A DNA stretch of 64,000 bases, from NCBI RefSeq assembly GCF_030272615.1, contig NC_081410.1, positions 510,069,442 to 510,133,441 on the forward strand, in the 5' to 3' direction. Shown here piece by piece: positions 23,007 to 33,128 of the stretch; within the stretch, counting starts at the first letter, position 1, and the number at the start of each line of letters is the position of its first letter. Under the pieces are notes generated by a model. That model had not been told where the DNA came from and ran no database searches. It saw only the letters and a program-made list of their open reading frames with translations. Origin of the DNA: Cryptomeria japonica. Taxonomy: Eukaryota > Streptophyta > Pinopsida > Cupressales > Cupressaceae. A program made the translations under genes and the position numbers.

Positions 23007-23012
23007 TATAAA
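23007..23012 (+). promoter_or_regulatory. Presumed LTR TATA box (3' LTR)
   Basis: The same TATAAA and flanks as at 9079-9084, conserved while surrounding sequence has diverged. In this copy it would drive sequence downstream of the element. Confidence 0.45.
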
Positions 23013-23851
23013 TGGATACCAGGACTAGAGAGAGAGGGATCGCAAAGAATTGTAAGAAAACGCTGCAGAAATTCATATCTAAGCTTTTCTAAGTGTAATG
23101 GAGGAAATTCCAAAGTTTTTGTACTACTTTCTTGAAAAATATATCAATATACAGACCATTGGCTTTTGAGTAAACTTTGTGTCGTCCTCAAATGTGTTTA
23201 CAATTTGTTTACTATTTTCATTTTGAATAATCTAGGGTTATTTTGTTTGAATGGGGTTGCAAGGCAATTTTCAGCAGATGTGTTCGTTGGCTTTTCTCTT
23301 TAGGAGGGAAATTAAAGATGCGGAGATCACTCCTACCAGTAAATTCTTTGGAGGGAACTTTGAATCTTGATGATCATAGTTTAATTTGATATGCATAAAT
23401 TCTTATAAGTGTTAGGCATGTATAAGGATTAACAGAAGCCGAGCCAATGGGATGCATAAAGATATTTTGTTTGGGGAGTATTATCTAAATTTAGATGACT
23501 CTATGACCTTGGATAAGGCACTGGTATTGATTGAAGTTGTTTATTACATGTTTTTTTTGTCACAATACTGAATATGAGTATAATTTGCATTCATTTGTTT
23601 CAATTGGTTTCATGGTGATTAAATCCACTGGTTTTCTGGACTGGTTTGCTGTGGGTTTATTTTTGAAAGTGTGAAGTTAATTCACAAAGGTATACCCACC
23701 TGGACTCTGAATAAGTCCGAAGTGTAGAAGGTTAAATCAAACCTTGTCATATGTTGTCCTAAGAATTTCTTTACCTTTGGTATCTCTTCTGCATAGAGTT
23801 CAATCATATTATATTAAGGATGTCAAAGAGAATCAGATTTTGAAGACAACA

Positions 23852-24085
23852 CCCTCGTTTCCTGAGTCAGTCTTCTTTATCCCGTGACTCTGTCACTCTA
23901 TCCTATCCGGTCAGTCCATTCTAGCCTTTCTTTCTTATCGAAAGATTGTCTGCGATCTTTCCAGACATTTTCATCCAATCTCTCGAGGGGGCATATCATT
24001 CCCATCTTGGGGCAACTTTGTATCAGTCCATATTATCTTCTTTGAAACAACGCAACAAGCTGCATTGTCTCAAAGAGGGGCAAAA
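23852..24085 (+). other. 3' internal end and polypurine tract of another LTR element
   Basis: Sequence resuming after the giant element. It has no ORF and ends in CAAAGAGGGGCAAAA (24071-24085), a typical polypurine tract immediately before an LTR-like TG. It may be the right-hand part of whatever the giant element inserted into, with the PMD gene on the left, but that link is inference. Confidence 0.6.
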
Positions 24086-24860
24086 TGTAGACACCTAAAA
24101 TTGTCATGTCTAATTAAATAAATATCTTTATTTATATAATTACTTTAGCCTAATTCTTCTATTAATTAAATAAATCTTTATTTATTTAATTCATTCATTT
24201 ATGCTCTTCTAGCCTTATTTGTCATTTAAATAAATACATTTATATATTTAGATTATCCTTTTTCTAAATTAAATAAATACTCTTATTTATTTAATTGATC
24301 CCACTTGCTCTATTAATTAAATAAACCTTTGTTTGTTTAATTAATTCATTAGCCTTTTCTACCCATGACACATGTCATTCATCTCTTAATTCATACACTA
24401 CCTACCCTCTCATTATTTTCTTATTTTCTCTACCTACCCTCTAATCATAGCCGACCATTTATCTTTTACACCTCTCAATCTTATCCCTCCATTTCATATA
24501 TTGTCTTCTATATAAGAGGATACTTCCTTCATTATCAAACCTGAATCAATCTATGCATCCTGATCGATTGACTACACTCTTTCATATGCAATCAAGCCTA
24601 CTTGCAACCACACTTCCGTTCTTTGTTGAGCTCTTGTGCACATATAAAATCTGAGAGCAAATATATCAAGCAAGATCAATGGAGATAGGAAGAATGGAGG
24701 TCAAAACCCTATTGGACATGTTATGGTATAATCTTTGTGATTTCATTTGATTTCCATTGTCTTAGGTAATCTTCATATGTTATGGTGGATCTTTGTTGTT
24801 GTTAGGCTAGGGTTTTGTGATTGAATTCATTTAGCTTTTCAATATTGTTGTTATCCATTT
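24086..24860 (+). repeat. LTR of a Ty3-like element (partial)
   Basis: Starts TGTAGACACC directly after a polypurine tract. TATATAAG at 24509-24516 would be its TATA box, followed by a leader-like stretch. The right end is not certain because copia sequence begins near 24860 without a clear CA boundary or target duplication. No interior follows it, so it is either the 3' LTR or a truncated one. Confidence 0.65.
24110..24352. repeat. Five AT-rich palindromic units in the LTR
   Basis: Each unit has the form AATTAAATAAAT, a short spacer, then ATTTATTTAATT, near 24112, 24157, 24220, 24268 and 24315, with a period of about 45-60 bp. The arms are inverted repeats, so this is an array of potential cruciforms or paired AT-hook/homeodomain-type sites in the presumed U3. 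Confidence 0.7.
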
Positions 24861-24889
24861 TCACCGTATACAGGACTAAATCGGTTGAC

Positions 24890-25822
24890 TTAGGATCTTC
24901 GCCAGTTCATGTTACCCCGGTTATCATAGTTTCTCATCTAGTTGCCATTAGGTCTTGGATTCATGTGAGATATTGTATTATTTGCTCCATATCTACATTC
25001 AACTGATCTTTGTCCATACATTTTGTATGTGAAATAATGGCCTTCAAATCTCTTGGACATATACCTAGTATTTGTATTGTAGCTTGCATTACCATTGGGT
25101 TTGTTTCTACATACATTTGCAGTATGACCATATTTATGACAAACAAAGCAAACAAGTTTAAAAACCTTCTTACCAGTAGGCTTTTTAGCCTTAGCAGCAG
25201 TTTTGTCCTTATGAATGTTGCTCTTTGTACCAAAAGATTCACCTTTCTTAGATGTGTTAAAACCAAGTCCAGAAGTATCACCTTTCATCCTTTGTGATTG
25301 AATTTTCTCATTTAGCAAGCTAGAAGTTTTGTTGAACTTTTCCAGTTTCCCATTGGCTTTAGTGAGTTGTCTCATAAGATCTTCATTATGTTTGGATAGA
25401 GTCTCTCTCATAGATGATGTTGATTCAAGATCTAGTTGTAAGGCCTCTTTTTCCTCTTTCTCTACATGCTAATGCTCATGCAAAGTAGAATTATCTCATT
25501 TGATCTTGGCAATCTCATGATCTTTTTCTTTGATGAGATCTTCAGCTGCCCTCTTGGCTTCAAGTTCCTGACTCATGCGGATAGTTAATCTTTCTAGCTC
25601 TCTCCTCAGATTAAGCTTTTCAATGTTTAGTTTTTCAACTTCCTTAGCTAAAGCATCAATATTGGCCCAATCTAAAGAACTATTATCAGATATTTCTAAC
25701 AGTTGTTTAGTTAGCTCTCTCCTTTTGAATTGAGAAGCTTTCAATATGACCCTTAGGGTTTCATGCTCATCTCTACTAGCTTCAAGCTCTCTAGCCAACT
25801 CAGAGTAGCTCATATCCCCCAT
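24890..25822 (-). pseudogene. gag-like gene of copia fragment C
   Basis: From ATG 25822-25820 (MGDMSYSEL, good context) the frame encodes a long Lys/Glu/Leu-rich coiled coil (to about 25440), then GLGFNTSKKGESF and a basic stretch leading to a zinc knuckle CFVCHKYGHTANVC (C-X2-C-X4-H-X4-C, about 25130-25175). Stops at about 25493 and 25468, and more near 24925 and 24900, break it. It lacks the UBN2-type N-terminal gag domain and starts about 50 nt after the primer site, so the N-terminal part of gag appears to be deleted or replaced by the coiled coil. Confidence 0.7.
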
Positions 25823-25884
25823 GGTGGATTTAGGGTTTCCTTCCAAGCGATTAAGCTTTAAATAAGTTAGGATCTGATACCAAT

Positions 25885-27040
25885 TGATGGACTTGTAAAG
25901 CATTCAAAGGGGGGTGAATCAGTGACACAAAAAACAATACTACTTTAAACATTGATCGATATATACTTAGCAAGATTGTTAAACACTCTGCACGCTATCC
26001 AAAATGATATAAAAGCATCAAGAATAAGTAAAACATCCACCATAACACAAGTGTTTATACGTGGAAAACACAAATGGGAAAAACCACAGTGAGATAGGAC
26101 TCACAAGTTAACTATCTGCAGCAATAGGTACCTGCACAAGTTAACTATCTGCAGTAATAGGTAACTAGCCGGTTAAGGTCTACAATAATGTTCTGCAAGG
26201 AGCGAATCCTATTAAAGATCCCAAAGCTTAGTTAAAAGCTATACCCTCATAAAGGTAGTACCCTATTAGGAGTAACCTCGGTAGAGGATTTCTGAATCTA
26301 AACTAATGGATCACCTTGTTAGAGGATTTGTACAATGAAGCTTGTTAGAGCTTACCCGGTTAGGGGATTTGACTATTGCAGTGATTAGACAACAACAGGT
26401 GGTGTGATCTAGTAGTAGCACAACTTGCTTGAATAGATCCTCTTCTGCACATTCAAAACTTCATTACCAACATACTTTGCAACTTAACACTTTTTCCTTC
26501 ACATCAAATCATCTCATATCATATCTCCTTTTCTCATCATCATCATATGAAATAGTTCATTGTGATGTCAAATATAGACATTTCATGTCGGCCTTAGAAA
26601 TCATATCACAATTTCCTAGGTGCAGTGTATCTGGTCAAACAATCCTCACAAAAATACAGCCAAAATTTGTTGATTAGGGTAACTCTTCACAATCGGTGAT
26701 AACTCATCACACAATCAATGAATGTCAATTGGAACAACAATACTAGTTGGAGTTAACCATATCAACATATAAACTATTTGTCCTTCCATTCTCTTCTGAT
26801 AATATTTGTTGGATCTTCAGGTTAATGTCGAGTCATTCTTATATATCCATATATATCAGTTGACTCCATGTATATACCTGTTGTCACCATGTATCAATTT
26901 GGTATAAACTTCTAGTATACCAGTTTCAATATAAATACCTTTGAAGTCACACCAGTAGACAATGTGATCATATGTGTGTGTATGTGTTTCATCAATGACA
27001 ACATATGAAGTTATTCATGACAATCATCATCAAGCCAACA
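25885..27040 (-). repeat. 5' LTR of copia fragment C
   Basis: On the plus strand it starts TGATGGACTTG and ends AAGCCAACA; the inside end is fixed by the primer site at 25871-25882. The GGGGGGTGAATCAG block near 25909-25923 also occurs in the LTRs of copia A and B, so the families are related. Confidence 0.75.
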
Positions 27041-29072
27041 CAAACATGCCTCCCTTTTCCAGTCCCCTTAACATGACACATACATAGGTGGTGCCTAGTG
27101 CGGCTTTGTCTACCCCTCATGCTTCACCACTGCTCTAGCATCTGAATTTTCCTAGGGTCCTTCAGCCTACTATAGTTGATAGGAGGCAGGACACTCCTAT
27201 CATGTGTAAATGCAAGTTTGAGCAGGGCCTTGTCCTAGAGTTTTGACGATGTAAGTCTTCATAGGTATGTTCCTCATCCCTTCGTTTCCCTGTCTCAGTG
27301 TCTGCTGGTTTGCCTATTTTTGTTTGTGTAATTGACAAGGCTAGTCTTTTCCTAAGTATCTCACTGCCCCTCTTCTAGAGGCTGACAGTCCTTTTCTTGT
27401 TTCATCTTCCACAACTGAATCACCTGCTTCCTTCATAGAAGCTTGCATGTTCAAATCCTTGGAGAATATCCTGACCTTGTCTACAATGTTCACACGATCG
27501 TTGACCCTTGCCTCCTTCGAGCCTATAGATGACAATGTCACTGTCGCTTCATCTCTTGCTCTAATTATTGGTGAGGCACCCATTGTGGCCCTTGCAATAG
27601 CCCCTCTCTAAGCTCACCCTCCTTCTCTGTATGACCTAGATTGGGAGGATGAAGCTCTTCTTGAGGATGACAATCTCCTGTAGTATGATCATTAGAAATT
27701 TTATCCTTCATCTACATCCACTTACATGTGTGTGTAATCATGTTTCCCTGTGCTTGTTTTAACTGTTTCTTCCCTCCAGGAGGACCTAGGTCACTCCACA
27801 GGTACTTGAATATGGGAGGTTGACTTTTTTTATCCATTGTTCTCTCCTAAAGGACCCGAGTTCCTCTGTTGGTGCTCGGATGGAGGGGATTTTATGTCAT
27901 ACACATTTCTCTATTTGTATACCTCTTTCTATTTGTCGTATATGGATTTTTGACATTCAGGAATGATGCAAAGAGTTGGAGGCATTCTTTGCCTTCTTTC
28001 ATGTTGACCCAAATTTTTTTCCTCTTTGTCTTCATGTGCTCTTCTTTAGATCCAATAAATTTGGCAGGTATGATGATGCACCCATCTCGTAGTGATACTC
28101 TATACCTTTTTGACACTGTTATGGTTTCTGACGCCAAACTATCGGATCCCCATGTCCTTTTGCCTTACATTTTTTGATGTTGTGGACATTTATGTGTCAC
28201 TATCTATTGGTGCCATCCCACGAAAACATCTCATTATGTAGACATACCAAAACTCCTCTTCTCCTTAGAATGGCATGCCTTCCATGCATATCATTCTAAG
28301 GGAAGGCCATCATACCTTCATTTTATCTTTTAGTTCTTGTATTAGTTTCCTTTGCCAAGTTTCTTTTTCATATTTGCCTAGGTCAGGACCAAACCACTTG
28401 ACCTTTTTCCTTACCAATATAGACTAGGTGGGGGCAAGACCACTTGATATTTTCAGAATATTGCCTACATGGGGGTCGAACCATCCTTGATTTATATCTC
28501 TCCTGTTTGCCTTGGTAGGGGCCAATCTACTACTTACCAGATTTATCTTCCCTATCGCGTGGCTATCTAGCGTGTCGCTACCTATGCCAGCAACATTTAT
28601 CTTTATCTACCCAATGGAATGGCTATCTAGTGTGTCGCTACCCATGCTAGAAAAAATCTATCTATCATTTTGCCTTATCATATGGTTATCCATACCAGCA
28701 TATCATCTCTCCCTATCGTATGGCTATCTAGAATTACACATCTTGCTACCCATACCTGCGTATCTTATACCAATAGTGGCTACTTATCTCATATCTTTCT
28801 GTAGCTAGGGGCTTTCCTCCAAAGAAAGGTTTGTTTCTATTACGATATCTTATCCTTTATCTTATCATCCATCACGCTAGTCTGCAACTGGTGTGTTTGA
28901 GATGTACCAAATAGAAACATCTATACCAAGTCTCAATGTCATCCTGTTGGGGGAAACCTCATTCGATCAATGAGAGTCTTCCTCCCTATCGTTACTATTT
29001 TTTTTCTATATCTTTCTCTACTTTAGCTTGGCATCCCTCGGCAAGGGTATATTCACTAAAGTGGGCGCAAAA
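27041..29072 (+). other. Probable 3' non-coding part of a Ty3-like element
   Basis: No convincing gene. One open stretch on the plus strand (about 27375-27610, ending at a TAA) is Ser/Leu-rich and unrecognised. The region ends in GTGGGCGCAAAA (29061-29072), resembling the polypurine tract at 24071, and is followed by an LTR-like TGTAATATC. It contains a degenerate tandem repeat (28545-28765) and a perfect 10-bp inverted repeat, CCTTAGAATG/CATTCTAAGG (28263-28301). Confidence 0.4.
28545..28765. repeat. Degenerate tandem repeat, unit about 55-65 bp
   Basis: Four units built on ATGGCTATCTAGYGTGTCGC followed by TACCCATRCCAGCA and a TATC-rich spacer. Each is somewhat rearranged, and the last two lack the GTGTCGC block. 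No coding potential is evident. Confidence 0.6.
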
Positions 29073-30050
29073 TGTAATATCAAAAATATTGTCCCTTGTA
29101 AGTAATGTGACAAATAGTGTTTTTCCTCCATGTCATCGGAGGTCAAGATCCGCCATCTTGTCCTTTTGTTCACTTAGGCCATCCATGTCAGCCCTTACCG
29201 AAGTGTTATCAACTCTATCGACCTTTCACCTTCGAAGAAACAAGCACGTCATGGAGACATCTGTGTGGTGTGCTAGCACACCGCAAATCTAACAGTACAC
29301 AAGTGGTTGTTTAAGAATTACGTCTACACCTAGAAGGAATAATAACGCCTCTGCATGCACCCACTGATGCCTGAATTCCTTCCTAAGCCTTTATCTTTCA
29401 CTTTGGAGGCATTTTAAAGGGATTCTTTGGCAAGTTTGATAATATTATTGTAGGTTGAGCTTTTGGAGACCACTTTCGATAGCATACTATCAACACCACC
29501 ATTGTTGCAGCATTACCAAGAATTCCAAGCACACCATTCCAAGCATTTCCAAGTATTACAATCTCCATTTGTGATAGGGGAGCTATCTTAATCCTTTCTC
29601 TTGCATATCTATCACTTTTATTTGCAATTTCACGAAGGAATCATAACACTTTGCATGCACCCATTGATGCCCGAATTCCTTCCTAGCCCTTTATCTTTCA
29701 CTTTGGAGGCATTTTAGAGGGATTCTTTGGAAAGTTTGACAATATTCTTGTAGGTTGAGCTTTTGGAGACCACTTTGTATAGCATAATATCAACACCACC
29801 ATTGTTGCAACATTACCAAGCATTTCAAGCACACCATTCCAAGCATTTCCAAGTATTCCAATTTCTGTTCGTGATAGGGGAGTTATCTTAATCCTTTCTC
29901 TTGCATATTTATCACTTTTATTTCAAATTTCAGGTAACATTGCTATTATTTTTATCATTTATCTTTCTCGTGGCTTTCTTGGGTTGTTCATGGAGGTGGA
30001 AACACAAAAACGGGGGTCTAACTTAGGCAGGCTCCAAAACATAACCCCCA
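29073..30050 (+). repeat. LTR-like sequence after a polypurine tract
   Basis: Begins TGTAATATC immediately after GTGGGCGCAAAA. The right boundary and any partner LTR are not visible, so this is a tentative solo or truncated LTR. It contains the 301-bp tandem duplication. Near 30016-30050 GGGGGT and ACCCCC form a short inverted pair. Confidence 0.4.
29333..29934. repeat. Two-copy tandem duplication, 301-bp unit
   Basis: 29333-29633 and 29634-29934 align along their length with an exact 301-bp offset and roughly 8-10 percent mismatches. Landmarks are GAAGGAAT, CATGCACCC, TTTGGAGGCATTTTA and ATAGGGGAG in both. Neither copy has an ORF. Confidence 0.9.
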
Positions 30051-30333
30051 ACATTTTCTCTCTTGCATGTGTGTAGACACAGCTTTGTGAAGAGGAGAAT
30101 ATCTTGCGAGAGGCTTCATAGCTTGGACCAATTATGAGATTTTCTTACTCTTTTGTATTGTCTTTATTTTGTTTCATAATATGTGTTTTGCATAAGTCTC
30201 AATATTACTTAGTTGTTTTATAAGTTTTGTCAGCATGTCTAGAGCTTTCTGCTCGGACTCTACACTATGTATGTACAAGACAATAGCCTGTCGCATTGGA
30301 GTCCCAGTTCTGTGCACTTGTCCCAAGGACCAA

Positions 30334-30377
30334 GGCTCCGCGGAGCCGTCCAGAGACACCTCTCGGGTGTCTGACAC
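30334..30377. repeat. Adjacent GC-rich palindromes
   Basis: GGCTCCGCGGAGCC (30334-30347) is a perfect 14-bp palindrome. AGACACC (30354-30360) pairs with GGTGTCT (30366-30372), and GTGTCTGACAC (30367-30377) offers an alternative fold. This is a GC-rich island in AT-rich sequence; function unknown. Confidence 0.7.
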
Positions 30378-30399
30378 TTCTTGCCTAATTTTGTTATCC

Positions 30400-32960
30400 C
30401 CTGGCTCATCTTAGCCTCATTTCACAGAGGTAATTGGAAGGACAATTTGTCCTTGAAGATTCATCATAATTGAGGTGACAAATTCCCTCCATTATACACT
30501 CATGTATTCTAGGGTGTATCAACATTATTGTAAAGTTGAAACACCTTTTTCTCTAACATGTTTCACATTTTTCAGAAGTTTGAATTATTAGTGATGGTTG
30601 ACATTTAATATTGGAGGTAATTTGGATGAGTAAAAGATGTGATTGTTTCCATTTGTGAAATTCTATTTATAGTTTGCAATAATAAAGGAATATATGTAAA
30701 GATACAATTAACCATTGAGGGTGTATGTTGTGTAATACATGAAGGTTTTCCACTAGTTTACCATTTGAATTTGTAATTTTTTATTTATATCTAATAATAT
30801 ATTCATTATTGTATTGAATTTTTCATTGTATTGTTGTCAATGAAAATCATTGAAAAAAATATATGAATGCTACATGTATATTAGGTTTTGTATAGAAAGA
30901 AGGCAACAAAGAAGACCAAAAAAAAGGTAGAACATAAGTAGAGTGAGATTGTGACTAGAGAACAAGGATTATAATGTGAAGTTCAATCCTAGGAGAGATA
31001 ATAACATGGTATAATGGTGTTCAATATATAATGTGTAATTTGAGGTTTTATTGTAGGCTAGTTTGTATTCGAATTGTTATAGTAAGGTGTAGTTAAGTGA
31101 TAGTAATCTGCCATGTAAGATGGCCTATTGCAACAAGGTGAGAAGTTGTAATCATGTTGATAATCATGCAATCATGAATCATTAAGAATGTGTTATTTAT
31201 TCCTCATTATTTACCTATATTAAGTGTATTTTTATGTTAGTTTGCATGGCTTGATAGTTGTTCATTGAAACCATTGACCCTAACTCTATTAGAATGACAT
31301 GTGGTTGTGTAATTAATAGAAACAATGATGCTTAATATTAATAAGGAGAAAACATAATAAGTTTGGTTGATGTCTATGCTTATCAATATTTGAAACCTAT
31401 TTTAAATGAGTTGTGAGACAATTTCTAAATGTCACACAACTTTTCAAGTAAAACCTCACACAAATATAATTTATTAATTGAATAATTCAACACATTAATT
31501 TGTAATATAAAGATAATTATCTTAATATTTTTTTTTTGTTCATAATTAAAAAAATAAAACTGCATAAGCTCACGCAATCTCCATTGATCTTAAGTTTGAT
31601 CTTGGATTCGACTTCGAGACCTAGAAATATAATCTGATGCACCTCAGAAGCAGACTGCTTACATCCGAAAGACTCGTCGTCTTAATTCGTAACTTGCCCC
31701 AAATAGGGACTAGACTGTGTGGCATTTAAAAAATATTGGATAGACCATATATAGCTCCTTTTGGTACATCTTCAAAATAAAGGATCTAGAAGAATATTTA
31801 AGGCTTCATTTACAGCTAGATTATTAGCCTCAGGTCAACGTTGTTCGTCATATACGGAACCTGTAATTATTTTTCACTACATAGTATGAAACCATTTGGA
31901 AATACATTAAATCGAATGTTAAAAACGAGTATCTGATATGTTAATCCCCGCCTCCCAAGGCTCCCTCTTATTGTACTCAAATTGCAAGCAGAATTAAAAG
32001 TGAAAAGAACACAATTAATTTCTTTGAAGCTGAAGAATTAGTTGAAGTATTAAAGAGTTTGAAGGCATGTGTAATCCCGCATGCAGTTACTTGTAAGATT
32101 CTTCATATCTCCACGAAGATGGCAGATTTTCATAAAGAAAGCACAAAGTTAATTGAGTGGCTTTACGTCCCACGCCTTTTTGTTCTGGACAATTCGCTGC
32201 CTTCCAATGGATAAGACCCAACTCACAGGTACCAGATCATCATAAATGGTGATATCAATGCATAATTAATTCCCTTGCTTATGTCAAAATATTTAGCAAG
32301 TGCCCTCAAATGGAAACTCCAGGCTTAAATTTTATCGATGTATAGCCATTTTAAAAGTTTTCAAGGATGAAATATTACTCTATATATATATAATCAAGTT
32401 TTTTCGAACCGTCAAAAGTTATACTACATGTATTGTGTTGATAATTGAATCCAACAAATTATCGTCACCATTTAAAATAATTAGTAGAGGGCGAATTAGG
32501 AGTTTTAAGGGAAGGATGGGAATGGCAGGGGAAGAGTATTCCATACATAATTTTGTATATCTTAAGTTCTTAATCTGTATAATCTTGTATGACCAATAAA
32601 GTTGCATAATTGATCTAATTATTAACTTTTTTCCAAGAACTACTATTAATCGACTAGATAATGTTTTAACAAATTTTCAAATAACAAAATCCAATGAACA
32701 TAATTGAAACATAGACTAAAACTGAGCATAAGTTGTAAATCCTCCATAAAACCATCTGAAAAAAAGATTCAGAAAATAGTTTGTCAGAAAAAAAAAGAGT
32801 GGAACTTAAATATTTCTTTTTCATAAGTAGAAAAAGAGGGTAGCTAACGAAACATTGATGAGGAAGTTAATAGCTGTATAAATGCTCATTTATAGAGATT
32901 AACTACACCCCACGTTCATTTGCATTGCCAAAGAGTAAGGCAAACCATAGAGTAAGACAA
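30400..32960. other. AT-rich intergenic stretch
   Basis: I see no gene, RNA or recognisable element domain here. Short open frames (for example 32300-32599) lack codon structure or homology cues. It forms the 5' flank of the WD40 gene and may hold its regulatory sequence. Confidence 0.4.
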
Positions 32961-32979
32961 ACCATCCCAATAGAAACTT

Positions 32980-32985
32980 TATAAA
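32980..32985 (+). promoter_or_regulatory. Likely TATA box of the WD40 gene
   Basis: TATAAA in CTTTATAAAGAG, 144 nt upstream of the WD40 start codon, implying a leader of about 115 nt. A weaker candidate (TATAAATG) lies near 32876. Confidence 0.55.
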
Positions 32986-33128
32986 GAGAAGCTATTGTAG
33001 GTTGGAGAGAATAAGACAGATTGTTAAAAATTAGTCGCCAAGACTCTTATTCTGTTGTGCAACCACTCCAGTCTGCAGAACAGTTGAAGCCTCAATCAAG
33101 ATTACCATCTCTGTCTAAGAACATTTCT

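Larger units (their letters stand above)
3063..23851 (+). mobile_element. Giant Ty3/gypsy LTR retrotransposon, Tat-type, 20.8 kb
   Basis: Two long direct repeats (3063-9923 and 17094-23851) both begin TGTTATCAC and end GAAGACAACA, and they enclose a 7.2-kb pol-bearing interior. The five bases before the element are CCCTT and those after it CCCTC, a target duplication with one mismatch. A primer-binding site follows the 5' LTR by four bases. Domain order is gag, protease, archaeal-type RNase H, reverse transcriptase, degenerate RNase H, integrase. Dual RNase H and great length point to the Tat lineage (relatives of Ogre) of plant Ty3 elements. In a hand-compared coding block of about 240 bp the LTRs differ at roughly 5 percent of sites, so the insertion is old. 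All reading frames are broken. Confidence 0.93.
17094..23851 (+). repeat. 3' LTR of the giant Ty3 element (6,758 bp)
   Basis: Direct repeat of 3063-9923 with the same TG/CA ends, followed by CCCTC, the near-copy of the CCCTT that precedes the 5' LTR. Its copy of the LTR reading frame has different lesions from the 5' copy, so the two have decayed independently since insertion. Confidence 0.93.
24860..27040 (-). mobile_element. Ty1/copia fragment C (5' LTR, primer site, gag)
   Basis: Reading on the minus strand from 27040: an LTR of 1,156 bp (TGTTGGC ... CCATCA), the spacer AT, a primer site TGGTATCAG (typical of plant copia elements, initiator tRNA-Met), then a gag-like gene that stops near 24860 where Ty3-like LTR sequence begins. 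Protease, integrase and RT are missing, so the element is truncated at its 3' side. No target duplication can be assessed. Confidence 0.8.

Noticed and set aside
27341-27583. Minus-strand open frame in the Ty3-like 3' region
   Set aside because: The opposite strand is equally open and neither gives a recognisable product.
30174-30377. Minus-strand open frame of 67 codons
   Set aside because: No ATG-based start, no motif, and it covers the palindrome cluster.
33021-33128. Extension of the WD40 protein to a TTG at 33021
   Set aside because: No ATG there; the first in-frame ATG after the upstream stop is 33129 and the TATA spacing fits it.
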